The notes beneath the pieces are model-generated. The model was given only the letters and a program-made list of their open reading frames with translations, ran no database searches and was not told where the DNA came from. Of a stretch of DNA of 64,000 bases, positions 18,372 through 26,316 are shown one piece after another. This DNA is from an uncultured Bacteroidales bacterium. GTDB taxonomy: Bacteria; Bacteroidota; Bacteroidia; Bacteroidales; UBA932. The stretch covers positions 36,583-100,582 of the forward strand of contig ONSU01000008.1 of NCBI GenBank assembly GCA_900320545.1, given 5' to 3'. The position numbers were made by a program, and so were the translations under genes. Positions within the stretch are counted from its first letter, which is position 1. Each line of letters begins with the position of its first letter.

Positions 18372-18704
18372 TCACGGCAACGCTTTCCGGCCGGAATCCG
18401 TCATCAGTCCGCGCCGTTCCAGGTCCTCGCAACGCTTCCGGTTCGATTCCGTCCAATGACTCCCCTTCCTTCGGGGTGACAGGCGCTGCGCCAGCCGTCC
18501 GTCCGGAAGCCGCTTGCAGGTGGAATCTATCCATCCGAAACAAAGTGCCTCCTCAACGATCTCCGGATAAGGGATCGTCATCGGCCGGGGCTGTCGGCTC
18601 CGGTTGCTCGCCACCCAGCACTGACGCTCGCTGGCGTGATTCTCTTCCAGCCACTTCCGCAGCTGTCCCCGGTCAGTGAATTCAAGCAGATTCGTTATTT
18701 CCAT
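18372..18704 (-). CDS. YdeI/OmpD-associated family protein, short C-terminus
   Basis: 110 aa matching the N-terminal half of the YdeI family: LRKWLEENHASERQCWV, IPYPEIVEEALCFGWIDS, QRLSPRRKGSHWTESN and GLMTDSGRKALP. Family members usually run another 70-80 residues after this point, so the gene is C-terminally truncated, with no obvious continuation in the other frames before the convergent nitroreductase. It may be a remnant. The start overlaps the end of the upstream membrane-protein gene by 23 bp, indicating coupling. Confidence 0.65.
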   Translation of the reverse strand: MEITNLLEFTDRGQLRKWLEENHASERQCWVASNRSRQPRPMTIPYPEIVEEALCFGWIDSTCKRLPDGRLAQRLSPRRKGSHWTESNRKRCEDLERRGLMTDSGRKALP

Positions 18705-19230
18705 ACAACGCCTTACATTCGAGGTGAAGACAAAGCGAAAACACCGCTTCGACGACAACCATGATGACACACAGGGCGAAGGGCGGCAGCAGCAGACCGG
18801 CCACAAGCGACACGACGGGGATGACGATGGACAGAACCAGGTAACTCCGGGACTGATAGAGCCAGGAAAACGGCATCAGGTGGGCCCCGAAGACCATCGC
18901 ATAGACCATCACCATCTTTTCCGGAACGGCGGCATACACCCACATCACAATCAGGATGTAGAGAAGCTGGTTGAGGCTGAAAAGAAGCCCCAGCTTAGAG
19001 AGCGGATTCCCTTTTCCCTCAAAATCGATGTGCAGTAATTTGGAGAACCCCCACGATACGGGGAAAAGAATCGCGGAGCAGCAGAATGTAAAGAGATTCT
19101 TCTGCTCGATCGTCAGATTTGTCAGTTGGACGGCAAGAATCAGCCCCCAGATGAGGACAGACGACAGTATGAAATGCAGCCCTTTTTTCTGCCCGCGGGC
19201 GCAATCTTTTCTCAGTTCATCCAGTTCCAT
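18682..19230 (-). CDS. Integral membrane protein of unknown function (DUF7010-like)
   Basis: 182 aa with about six predicted membrane helices after a charged N-terminus (MELDELRKDCARGQKKG). Segments include LIWGLILAVQL, CSAILFPVSWGF, LLYILIVMWVYAAV and LSIVIPVVSLVAGLLLPPFALCVI. Resembles the DUF7010 family by length and helix pattern; function unknown. A -7-like TATCTTCG lies on the minus strand at 19271-19264. Confidence 0.7.
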   Translation of the reverse strand: MELDELRKDCARGQKKGLHFILSSVLIWGLILAVQLTNLTIEQKNLFTFCCSAILFPVSWGFSKLLHIDFEGKGNPLSKLGLLFSLNQLLYILIVMWVYAAVPEKMVMVYAMVFGAHLMPFSWLYQSRSYLVLSIVIPVVSLVAGLLLPPFALCVIMVVVEAVFSLCLHLECKALYGNNESA

Positions 19231-19263
19231 TCTTACTCATTTCGCTTTTAGTGTTTCACATCA

Positions 19264-19301
19264 CGAAGATAATGAAAATAACCTAAAAATACTTATCTTT
19301 G
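19264..19301. promoter_or_regulatory. Divergent promoter pair
   Basis: Minus-strand TATCTTCG (19271-19264) for the membrane-protein gene and plus-strand TATCTTTG (19294-19301) for the leader RNA. Same near-palindromic layout as at 17674-17702. Confidence 0.6.
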
Positions 19302-19306
19302 CAGCG

Positions 19307-19509
19307 GATTCAAATAGGATCCCAGTTGAATACATCAAGAACACGCGGCTATGCGTGTACCAACCGAGCGATGAGACAAGAGCAGTCCCGGAGCCACGGT
19401 GGTTCGCCGAAAGGCGGATGTGGGCATTATGCCAAAAATGACAGCGCTCAAGGATGTTATTGGAGGCAAGTGCCACGACTGGCATTTTTAACCAATAACA
19501 TTTTTTATT
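19307..19509 (+). ncRNA. Structured leader or small RNA, possible riboswitch
   Basis: About 200 nt between a -7 box and the next ATG, with no convincing reading frame. Possible helices: ATTCAA/TTGAAT (19308-19331), ACACGC/GCGTGT (19341-19358), a junction closed by GAGCG (19366-19370) with CGCTC (19445-19449) that encloses GAGCCA/TGGTTC (19391-19405), a GNRA-capped CGCC-GAAA-GGCG (19405-19416) and GGCA/TGCC (19423-19433). It ends in a strong terminator three bases before the start codon of the N-formylglutamate amidohydrolase gene. I could not match it to a known riboswitch class or to 6S, RNase P, tmRNA or SRP RNA. Confidence 0.5.
19454..19507 (+). terminator. Nested intrinsic terminator just upstream of a start codon
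   Basis: Outer perfect 10-bp stem ATGTTATTGG (19454-19463) / CCAATAACAT (19492-19501) followed by TTTTTT. Inside it is a second hairpin, TGCCA-CGAC-TGGCA (19471-19484), itself followed by five T. The two could be alternative ends of a small RNA or an attenuator. Confidence 0.75.
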
Positions 19510-20247
19510 ATGTTTATTCCACATCGTCTCATTCTCCACATCCCCCATAGCGGGACGGAGTTCTACGACAATCAGAAACCATTCGCCCGATTATTCCTGG
19601 AGAAGGCCAGGGACCTCGTCGACTGGTATACCGACGAGCTCTTCTCGCCGGATGAAGGGGATAAAAGAATCCTCCCCGTTGTTTTTCCATTATGCAGGAC
19701 GGCCTGCGACGTGGAGAGGATGACGGACGATCCGCTTGAGGAGAAGAATCTGGGAATCATTTATGATGGCGGAAACCCTCTCGGGGACCGGAGCGGTATC
19801 GTGTCGACAGGAGACCGCAATTACGCACAGGTCCGCCGCTACGACGAGTATGTCGGGCACCACCATAGGATGGAAAACCTGATTCTGAGCAATAGCGGCA
19901 GCCTGGTCATAGACTGCCATAGTTTCAGCTCCGGGCCGACACTCCTGCTTCCCGACAGCGGGGCCGCATCGAAGTATGACATATGCATCGGCTTCAATGA
20001 GGACAGGACCAGGCCCGATGACAAGTTTATCGGGACCGTCTGCAGTCACTTTGAAGCCCTTGGATACAAGGTCGGCGTCAACGAACCTTTCTCCAACTCA
20101 AAGACCTTCAGCACTCCGGTCATTTACAAATCCATAATGATCGAGGTCAACAAGCGGCTATATATGGACGAAGAGACACTGGAGAAAACGGAAGGATTCC
20201 GGATTCTCCACCGGCAGATCCTGGACCTGTACGAAAAGATTCTTTGA
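19510..20247 (+). CDS. N-formylglutamate amidohydrolase family protein
   Basis: 245 aa. Family signature ILHIPHSGTEF at the N-terminus, then DWYTDELF, SGIVSTGDRNYAQVRRYDEY and LVIDCHSFS, which carry the expected zinc and substrate ligands (His, Asp, Arg, His). Members hydrolyse N-formylglutamate or related N-acyl amino acids; no other histidine-degradation gene lies near, so the substrate is uncertain. The ATG is only three bases past a strong terminator, so expression depends on readthrough or antitermination. Confidence 0.82.
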   Translation: MFIPHRLILHIPHSGTEFYDNQKPFARLFLEKARDLVDWYTDELFSPDEGDKRILPVVFPLCRTACDVERMTDDPLEEKNLGIIYDGGNPLGDRSGIVSTGDRNYAQVRRYDEYVGHHHRMENLILSNSGSLVIDCHSFSSGPTLLLPDSGAASKYDICIGFNEDRTRPDDKFIGTVCSHFEALGYKVGVNEPFSNSKTFSTPVIYKSIMIEVNKRLYMDEETLEKTEGFRILHRQILDLYEKIL

Positions 20248-20336
20248 CCGTCCGGAGCCGAAAGGGTTGTTGTTGTCAGATATTCGTTGTATCTTCGCTA
20301 TGTCAGAACACACACGAATGCCAAAAAACCGATTCG

Positions 20337-21605
20337 ATGTTCCGCGTGAATACTCGCACTTTTAATCCGGCCCGCGCAGGCGTCTTCTGGGCGGTGACGC
20401 TGGGCTATGGTCTTTTCTACGTATGCCGGCTGAGCATCAATGTGTTGAAGAAGTCCATCGTGGACGACGGCTTTCTGACCGAATCCCAGCTGGGCATTAT
20501 CGGATCGGCGCTCTTCTTTTCGTATGCCGTCGGAAAGTTTGTCAACGGATTCCTGGCGGACCGGGTCAACATCCGTTATTTTATGGGCGGGTCACTGCTG
20601 GTATGCGCCCTGGTGAATTTCCTGTTGGGTTTGAAGGCGCCCTTCTTGCTGTTTGTCGGGCTCTGGGCGCTGAACGGCTGGTTCCAGTCGGCCGGAGCGC
20701 CGAGCAGCGTTATCGCGTTGAAACGCTGGTATGGCGGCGGAGGGATGGGCACGGTGTACGGATTCTGGAGTGCAAGCCACAACCTGGGCGAAGCGGTAAC
20801 TTTTATATTTACCGCCGTTATGGTCGGCTCTTACGGCTGGCAGGCCGGATTCCTGTCGGCCTCGGCGCTCGGCCTGCTCGGCGTACTTCTTATCCTGTTG
20901 CTGCTCAAGCCGTTCCCGCCGGGAGCGGAGCCGCAGTTAAAAGGTCTGGAACGGCAGAAAGACATCAGCCGGCATCAACTGACCGTGCTCAGGATGCCGA
21001 TGATATGGGTGCTGGCGCTGGCCTCCGCATTTATGTATGTAGCCCGCTATGCAGTCAACAGCTGGGGCATTTTCTATTTTGAGGCGGAAAAGGGGTATAC
21101 GGTGGTGCAGGCCTCTTCGCTGATTGCCGTCAGCTCGGTCTGCGGCATAGTAGGGACCGTGTTTTCCGGCCTGATTTCCGACAAGTTGTTCAAAGGCGAC
21201 CGCAACCGCCCGGCCGTCATCGCTTCGGCGGTAAATCTCCTTTCGCTGCTGATGTTCCTCTTCGTCCCCAGGGGCTATTATTGGGTGGACATTGCGGCGA
21301 TGGTGCTGTTCGGCCTGTCCATCGGCATTCTGATCTGCTTCCTGGGCGGCCTGATGGCGGTGGATATGGCCCCGGCCGAGGCGGTGGGGGCTGCCGCCGG
21401 CGTCATCGGAATCGCCAGTTATGCGGCCGCCGGCATCCAGGATATCCTGAGCGGGTATTTCATCGAAGGTCGGAAACGGATGATCGATGAAATCGCCGTC
21501 TATGATTTCTCCGCCATCCGGATTTTCTGGATTGTGGCGGCGTGCTGTTCCCTGGCTTTGTTACTGGTAATTTTGCTTCGTCCCAAGAAAACTTCTTCAC
21601 AATGA
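20337..21605 (+). CDS. MFS transporter, organophosphate:phosphate antiporter type
   Basis: 422 aa, 12 predicted membrane helices. N-terminal pattern GVFWAVTLGYGLFYVCRLSINVLKKSIVDDG and later GKFVNGFLADRVNIRYFMG resemble GlpT/UhpT-like sugar-phosphate antiporters. ATG at 20337 chosen because the frame upstream holds a promoter-like TATCTTCG (20290-20297). Overlaps the next gene by 4 bp. First gene of a four-gene operon with an exported phosphodiesterase, NanE and a phosphohexomutase, which suggests uptake of a phosphorylated amino sugar. Confidence 0.82.
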   Translation: MFRVNTRTFNPARAGVFWAVTLGYGLFYVCRLSINVLKKSIVDDGFLTESQLGIIGSALFFSYAVGKFVNGFLADRVNIRYFMGGSLLVCALVNFLLGLKAPFLLFVGLWALNGWFQSAGAPSSVIALKRWYGGGGMGTVYGFWSASHNLGEAVTFIFTAVMVGSYGWQAGFLSASALGLLGVLLILLLLKPFPPGAEPQLKGLERQKDISRHQLTVLRMPMIWVLALASAFMYVARYAVNSWGIFYFEAEKGYTVVQASSLIAVSSVCGIVGTVFSGLISDKLFKGDRNRPAVIASAVNLLSLLMFLFVPRGYYWVDIAAMVLFGLSIGILICFLGGLMAVDMAPAEAVGAAAGVIGIASYAAAGIQDILSGYFIEGRKRMIDEIAVYDFSAIRIFWIVAACCSLALLLVILLRPKKTSSQ

Positions 21606-22429
21606 AACGAGTTATAAGAATGCTGTTTTTTCTGGCGGCCTTTGTGTCACTGCCGGTTATCCTGAATGCAAAAACGCCCCGCAAGGCGCTTCGCATCGCC
21701 TCCTACAATATCCGGGGCAACAAGGAGCAGGACGGGATCAATCAGTGGATTTACCGCCGGGATTCGCTCTGCAAAATCATCAAGGCATACGGGTTCAAAG
21801 TGGTCGGACTGCAGGAAGCGGTGCCGGACCAGCTGGACGACATTGTCCGCCTGACCGGCTACCGCGCGGTGGGAGAGAAGGGACTCTTCGATCCCGTCAT
21901 CTACGATGAAACCCGGATAGAACTGATTGACTGGGGGATGTTCTGGCTGAATGAGGACGAGGTGCCGCACGAGAAGAGTTGGGACGGGAAATACGAGCGG
22001 TACTGCACCTGGGCTGTATTCCGCGACAAAGTGACACGCAAACGTTTCAAGGTATTTAACACCCACCTCGATCACCGCGGTATCGTGGCCCGCGAGAAAG
22101 GGGCCGCCCGCATCTGCGAACGATCCGCACAATTGGGCGGGGACCTTCCCGTCATCGTGATGGGCGACATGAATTCCTGGGACAATACGACAGCGTACAA
22201 GACGCTTTCCGCCCATTATTCCGATGCCCGGACGGTATCTCCGCTGGTGCTGGGCCCCCGGGGAACGGCACACAATTTCGGCGGGGTTCATCCGGTACGG
22301 ATCGACTACTTCTTTGTAGATCCGCATGTCCGTGTCTACGAGTATAACGCCTTGGACATTGTTTACGGCAACAACAATTTCTTCCCTTCGGACCATTATC
22401 CCATTTACATCGATGTTACCTTCCGATAA
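21602..22429 (+). CDS. Exported endonuclease/exonuclease/phosphatase-family protein
   Basis: 275 aa. Signal peptide (1-22, ending LNA) then the EEP fold: IASYNIRG, VGLQEAVPDQ (metal Glu), NTHLDHRG, VMGDMNSWD (catalytic Asp/Asn), VRIDYFFVD and SDHYPIYIDV (catalytic Asp-His). Such enzymes split phosphodiesters; a secreted one beside a sugar-phosphate transporter may free substrates in the periplasm. Overlaps the transporter by 4 bp and nanE by 17 bp. Confidence 0.88.
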   Translation: MKRVIRMLFFLAAFVSLPVILNAKTPRKALRIASYNIRGNKEQDGINQWIYRRDSLCKIIKAYGFKVVGLQEAVPDQLDDIVRLTGYRAVGEKGLFDPVIYDETRIELIDWGMFWLNEDEVPHEKSWDGKYERYCTWAVFRDKVTRKRFKVFNTHLDHRGIVAREKGAARICERSAQLGGDLPVIVMGDMNSWDNTTAYKTLSAHYSDARTVSPLVLGPRGTAHNFGGVHPVRIDYFFVDPHVRVYEYNALDIVYGNNNFFPSDHYPIYIDVTFR

Positions 22430-23114
22430 TGTTTTTGAGCGCCTGCGCGGAGCCCTTGTCGTATCCTGCCAGGCGGAGCCCCCGTCACCGTTCGATTCTC
22501 CCGGGCGGGTGGCGGATTTTGCACGCTGCGCCGTGATGGGCGGTGCGGCCGGCATCCGGACTTGCGGAATCGAAAAGACCCATGCCGTCCTCTCGGCGGT
22601 AGATATTCCTGTCATCGGCCTGACAAAAAGTGTTTTCCCCGATGGAACCGTTTGTATTACAGGATCTTTCCCCGATGTCGAAAAACTAGTCTCACTGGGT
22701 GTGCACATCATTGCCGTAGACGGAACGCCGCGCCGCAGGGCCGGTGGCCTGACAGGTCCGGAATTTATCGCCCGGCTGCGGGAACTGTATCCCGGACAAT
22801 TGCTGATGGCGGACATCGCGACGCCGGAGGATGCGATCGCCTGCCGGAAAGCCGGTGCACATTGCGTATCGACGACGCTGGCGGGATATACGCCCGAAAC
22901 GCTTTCCCAGGCATCCGAAGGCCCTTCGCTTCAACTCCTTCGCGCCTGCAAAGCCGCACTGGACTGTCCGGTTTTCGCCGAAGGACGTTACAATACGCCC
23001 GCCGATGCGGCGGAAGCCATCCGCTCGGGTGCGTTCTCCGTGGTCGTCGGATCCGCGATTACCCGGCCCCAGGTCATTACAAGTTGGTTTGCCAAGGCGA
23101 TTTCCAATGTCTAA
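22413..23114 (+). CDS. nanE: N-acetylmannosamine-6-phosphate 2-epimerase
   Basis: 233 aa, full length. TIM-barrel epimerase turning ManNAc-6-P into GlcNAc-6-P. Blocks: ALVVSCQAEPPSPFDSP, GGAAGIRTCGIE, PVIGLTKSVFPDG, ITGSFPDVEKL, IAVDGTPRRRAGG, PVFAEGRYNTPADAAEAI and FSVVVGSAITRP. Overlaps the genes on both sides (17 bp and 8 bp). No neuraminidase or sialic acid lyase is in the window, so the ManNAc-6-P may not come from sialic acid. Confidence 0.9.
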   Translation: MLPSDNVFERLRGALVVSCQAEPPSPFDSPGRVADFARCAVMGGAAGIRTCGIEKTHAVLSAVDIPVIGLTKSVFPDGTVCITGSFPDVEKLVSLGVHIIAVDGTPRRRAGGLTGPEFIARLRELYPGQLLMADIATPEDAIACRKAGAHCVSTTLAGYTPETLSQASEGPSLQLLRACKAALDCPVFAEGRYNTPADAAEAIRSGAFSVVVGSAITRPQVITSWFAKAISNV

Positions 23115-24513
23115 GATATTCTTTGGCACCGATGGATGGCGGGCGCGGATTGACGAAGAAATCCATCCTGAATCCGTCGCAGCGGTCGCCCAGGCTTTTG
23201 CAGCCTATGTTCTGAAGGAGGCCGCGGCGAAGCCGAAGGTGGCCATCGGTTACGATACGCGCCGCCGTTCCCGGGATTTCGCCGAATTGTTCGCCCGGGT
23301 TTTGAACGGAAACGGGATTGACGTCATCCTGTCGGACAGGGTGGTGCCGACCCCGGTCCTGTCATATACGGTCGTGGACCGGGAGTGTTTCGCCGGCGTC
23401 ATGATCACGGCTTCGCACAATCCCCCCTGCTACAACGGCATTAAGTTCAAAGCGGCTTATGGCGGTCCGTTCTCCCTGGAGCAGACACGGGCGGTAGAGG
23501 CGTTGCTATATGCATCGGAAACCGTCGTTTCCGAGTCTGTTCCCGCTTCGGAGGATTTGCTTCCGCCCTATGTCGCCCATGTCGAATCACGCATTGATTT
23601 CAGCAGTATCCGTTATGCGGGCCTTCGGGTGCTGGCCGATTCGATGGGGGGAGCCGGAGGTACCCTGATTGCCGATATCCTTGCGAAAAACGGCTGCACG
23701 GCAGATACGATTTACGGGAAACCGGCTGAAGACTTCTATGGCCGCCTTCCGGAGCCGGTAGCATCCAATCTGAACCCCCTCGGGGAGGCGCTCCATGCAG
23801 GTTCGTACGCGCTCGGCGTCGCGACGGACGGAGATGCCGACCGGCTGGGGGTCTGCCTCGAGACAGGTGACTTCCTGTCTGCGCAGACCACCATTCTTCT
23901 GCTGGTCGATTACCTCAAGCGGGTGCGCCACGAGCCGGGAGCCATCGTCCACACTTCCTCCGTGACCGGTCTGCTACGGAAACACTTCCTGTCGCCGGAC
24001 ACGCCGGTATATGATGTGCAAGTGGGCTTCAAATACATTACCGACATCATGGTGCGGGAGCGGGTTTGTTTCGGCGGTGAAGAAAGCGGCGGATTCGGCT
24101 ATGCGATGCATCTGCCGGAGCGGGATGGCATCTTCTCGGCATTGCTTTTCCTCGAGATGCTGTCCGTATCGGGATGCAGGACACTTTCAGCCTATGTGAC
24201 CGAACGCGAATCCCGGCTCGGGAAAGTGCATTATGCCCGGATCGACACCCATTGCGACCGGCCGGACCGGGGGAATCTGCTCCCCCGGCTTCACGGGAAG
24301 AAAGTCCCGTCCGTAGCCGGATTCAGGGTGGTTTCCGAACAGACTTTCCTTTCTTCACGAGGGATTGTGAACGGAATCAAGTATGTGCTGGAGGGAGATT
24401 GCCGATGGCTTTTGATCCGTGCTTCCGAAACCGAGCCCATTCTCCGCTATTATGCCGAAGGGCAGGACGACGAAGAAGTCCGCTCGCTCCTCTCCGCCGG
24501 TCCCGCTTTATAA
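23107..24513 (+). CDS. Alpha-D-phosphohexomutase
   Basis: 468 aa. Moves phosphate between C6 and C1 of a hexose or N-acetylhexosamine. Active-site phosphoserine in TASHNP (101-106), metal loop DGDADR, sugar-binding GGEESGG and the C-terminal phosphate loop RASETEP are all present. The start FFGTDGWR is typical. Sub-specificity cannot be read; downstream of NanE, GlcNAc-6-P to GlcNAc-1-P is attractive. Overlaps nanE by 8 bp. Confidence 0.9.
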   Translation: MSKIFFGTDGWRARIDEEIHPESVAAVAQAFAAYVLKEAAAKPKVAIGYDTRRRSRDFAELFARVLNGNGIDVILSDRVVPTPVLSYTVVDRECFAGVMITASHNPPCYNGIKFKAAYGGPFSLEQTRAVEALLYASETVVSESVPASEDLLPPYVAHVESRIDFSSIRYAGLRVLADSMGGAGGTLIADILAKNGCTADTIYGKPAEDFYGRLPEPVASNLNPLGEALHAGSYALGVATDGDADRLGVCLETGDFLSAQTTILLLVDYLKRVRHEPGAIVHTSSVTGLLRKHFLSPDTPVYDVQVGFKYITDIMVRERVCFGGEESGGFGYAMHLPERDGIFSALLFLEMLSVSGCRTLSAYVTERESRLGKVHYARIDTHCDRPDRGNLLPRLHGKKVPSVAGFRVVSEQTFLSSRGIVNGIKYVLEGDCRWLLIRASETEPILRYYAEGQDDEEVRSLLSAGPAL

Positions 24514-24618
24514 TAGAGAAGATACCGAGATGGTTCAATTTCATCGTGCCCGCCTTCCGCAAACAGGGATGGGCGGCGACACGAAGACAACAAAAATTCC
24601 CGATAAGTCACGAAAACC

Positions 24619-24657
24619 GTTGTATGTATTGAATTTTGCATTATATTGTGCTGTACA
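24619..24657 (+). promoter_or_regulatory. Promoter-like segment shared with the TA operon
   Basis: GTATTGAATTTTGCATTATATT (22 bp; 24625-24646) is identical to the core of the toxin-antitoxin promoter at 36575-36596. The flanks TTGTA and TACAA keep a weaker inverted repeat. It lies 36 bp before the metallophosphoesterase ATG and could drive it. Nothing else is seen in the 168-bp gap. Confidence 0.5.
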
Positions 24658-24681
24658 AAATCCAGTTACGCAAGATCAAAG

Positions 24682-25647
24682 ATGGACAGACGTAGATTTT
24701 TGTTCAATATGGCAGGGGCCGGCGCATTGATCGCGACGGCCGACCTGCCCTTGTTCGCCGTTCCCCGGGACGAAACGAACGAGGAAGACATCTTCCGTAA
24801 ACGGGGTGCCCGCGAACGGCTTTCCCTGAGTTATGCCACCGTGGAGATCGGGCTTTCCGAACCATTCTCCGTCCTTCATATTTCGGACACGCACCTGACG
24901 GCCGCCTATCCGGACGAGGAAGAGACGCATCAGGCGTGGGCCGTAAAGCGGACGAAAACTTTCGGGGGACATCAGGAAGAGGCCCTTGCCGACACCTTGG
25001 CCTGGGCCAGGGAGCACGTGGAGTATATCGTCCACACCGGCGACATCATCGACTGGCAGTCCCGGGCGAATTTCGACCTGCTCCGGAAGTATTTCGGGAC
25101 GGATCTGATCGCCTCCGTCGGCAACCACGAGTACAAAGTCACGGACCGCAAATACGAAAAGAGCGAGGCCTACAAGGACCCGACACGGAAACTGCTGCAA
25201 AAGAATTTCCCCGTTCCCATCCAGTTTGCTTCACAAATTGTCCACGGGGTGAATTTCATCACGCTCGACAACGTCTTCGGCACCATCGTTCCGGAGCAGT
25301 TTAAGCGCTTCCGGAAAGAGGCCCGGAAGGGGTATCCCATCGTGCTTTGCACGCATGTGCCCATCTTTACCGATAAGATCTACCGCGAACACTGCCGTTT
25401 CTGGGACAAGAAAGGCGGGCTGCTGAAAAGCGGATCCGTTCCGGCAATCGCCGGGGACTATCACGCCCAGAAGGAGGATCCGGTGACCGCGGAGTTCATC
25501 GCCTGCCTGAAGGAAGAACCTCTGCTGAAATGCATCCTGACCGGGCATATGCACATCACCACCGAAGACCAGTTCTCTCCCACCTGCCGGGAATATGCCG
25601 TCGGCGGCAATTTCCTCCTGGCAGGCCGGGAAGTGCTCTTTATCTAG
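24682..25647 (+). CDS. Calcineurin-like metallophosphoesterase
   Basis: 321 aa. Two-metal phosphoesterase: LHISDTHL (Asp, His), HTGDIIDWQ (Asp), VGNHEY (Asn, His), CTHVPIF and TGHMHI (His-x-His). The N-terminus DRRRFLFNMAGAGALIATA has a twin-arginine-like motif and hydrophobic core, so export is likely. Start at 24682 is chosen because the 24646 ATG lies inside the promoter segment. Substrate unknown; it follows the phosphosugar operon on the same strand. Confidence 0.85.
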   Translation: MDRRRFLFNMAGAGALIATADLPLFAVPRDETNEEDIFRKRGARERLSLSYATVEIGLSEPFSVLHISDTHLTAAYPDEEETHQAWAVKRTKTFGGHQEEALADTLAWAREHVEYIVHTGDIIDWQSRANFDLLRKYFGTDLIASVGNHEYKVTDRKYEKSEAYKDPTRKLLQKNFPVPIQFASQIVHGVNFITLDNVFGTIVPEQFKRFRKEARKGYPIVLCTHVPIFTDKIYREHCRFWDKKGGLLKSGSVPAIAGDYHAQKEDPVTAEFIACLKEEPLLKCILTGHMHITTEDQFSPTCREYAVGGNFLLAGREVLFI

Positions 25648-25739
25648 ATTAACAGATGGGGCCGTGTGTCTCTTTGGTTCTTGAGATAAAACGGCAGGCC
25701 GCAAAGATGAGCATAGGGCCGAGATTGCCTGGAACTTCC

Positions 25740-26096
25740 TTATGAATCCAGAGAATGAAGCTTGAACGAGAAATACCCTTTGTTGTCCAGATATGCAAGG
25801 GCATCGGCAAGAAGGGATGTCTTTACGGGCTCCTCCAGGTCTGAATGGAAAAGAATGTCGATAAATGTCTCCAGGGCCTGTTCCGTCATCTTTTCCTTCT
25901 CGACAAGATACCAGACGGGATTATCTTGTTGCAGGATGGCATCCAGGTCAAGAGGCACGTAATTCTTTTCGAATTCTTCTTTCACGTCCGACAAGGAATA
26001 ATCCGGCGCATCCAGTTCTATGAGTCCCAATCTTTTGGCGATCAGCATCAGCATATCGCCCAGGCGGTCTATCTCCCTGATCAAATAGTCTTCCAT
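25740..26096 (-). CDS. Conserved-looking helical protein of unknown function
   Basis: 118 aa, acidic and helical, no membrane segment or signal. Motif-like parts: LIREIDRLGDMLMLIAKRLG near the N-terminus and ETFIDILFHSDLEEPVKTSLLADALAYLDNKGYFSF near the end. Not recognised. It lies 13 bp after the HARE-HTH gene on the same strand, so it is probably co-transcribed with pgeF. Confidence 0.65.
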   Translation of the reverse strand: MEDYLIREIDRLGDMLMLIAKRLGLIELDAPDYSLSDVKEEFEKNYVPLDLDAILQQDNPVWYLVEKEKMTEQALETFIDILFHSDLEEPVKTSLLADALAYLDNKGYFSFKLHSLDS

Positions 26097-26109
26097 ATAT
26101 TCTTCTCGA

Positions 26110-26316
26110 TTATATCATCAGCCGTATCAATCCTTCACTTTTGACGAACGTATCCGGATGGGCCATAACGGCAGCATATACCTGTTTCCCAGTCACCGGC
26201 TGCTTGTCCCGACGCTGATACAACCCCTTCTCGTTGATCAGCCGGGCAATGACTTCTGTCCTCATGCCGTGGTTGGATGAAGCAAGGAGGTACACTATGG
26301 CTTCGGGAAGGGTCAT
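26110..26316 (-). CDS. Small HARE-HTH-like protein
   Basis: 68 aa from the ATG at 26316, which overlaps the pgeF stop by 4 bp (ATGA). Reads as a compact winged helix of the HB1/ASXL (HARE) type: LPEAIVYLLASSNHGMRTEVIARLIN, GLYQRRDKQPVTGKQVYAAV and TFVKSEGLIRL. It may bind nucleic acid or act as an adaptor. The call rests on the pattern only. Confidence 0.6.
   Translation of the reverse strand: MTLPEAIVYLLASSNHGMRTEVIARLINEKGLYQRRDKQPVTGKQVYAAVMAHPDTFVKSEGLIRLMI

Noticed and set aside
19307-19509. 6S RNA, tmRNA, RNase P RNA or SRP RNA
   Set aside because: None of their conserved words were found and the fold is a multi-hairpin array rather than one long rod.
19299-19550. 83-codon frame across the structured leader
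   Set aside because: It runs through the terminator and into the amidohydrolase start in another frame, and its composition is not protein-like.
24682-24780. Proven Tat export of the metallophosphoesterase
   Set aside because: DRRRFLF looks twin-arginine-like, but whether this organism has a Tat system cannot be seen, so only export in general is suggested.
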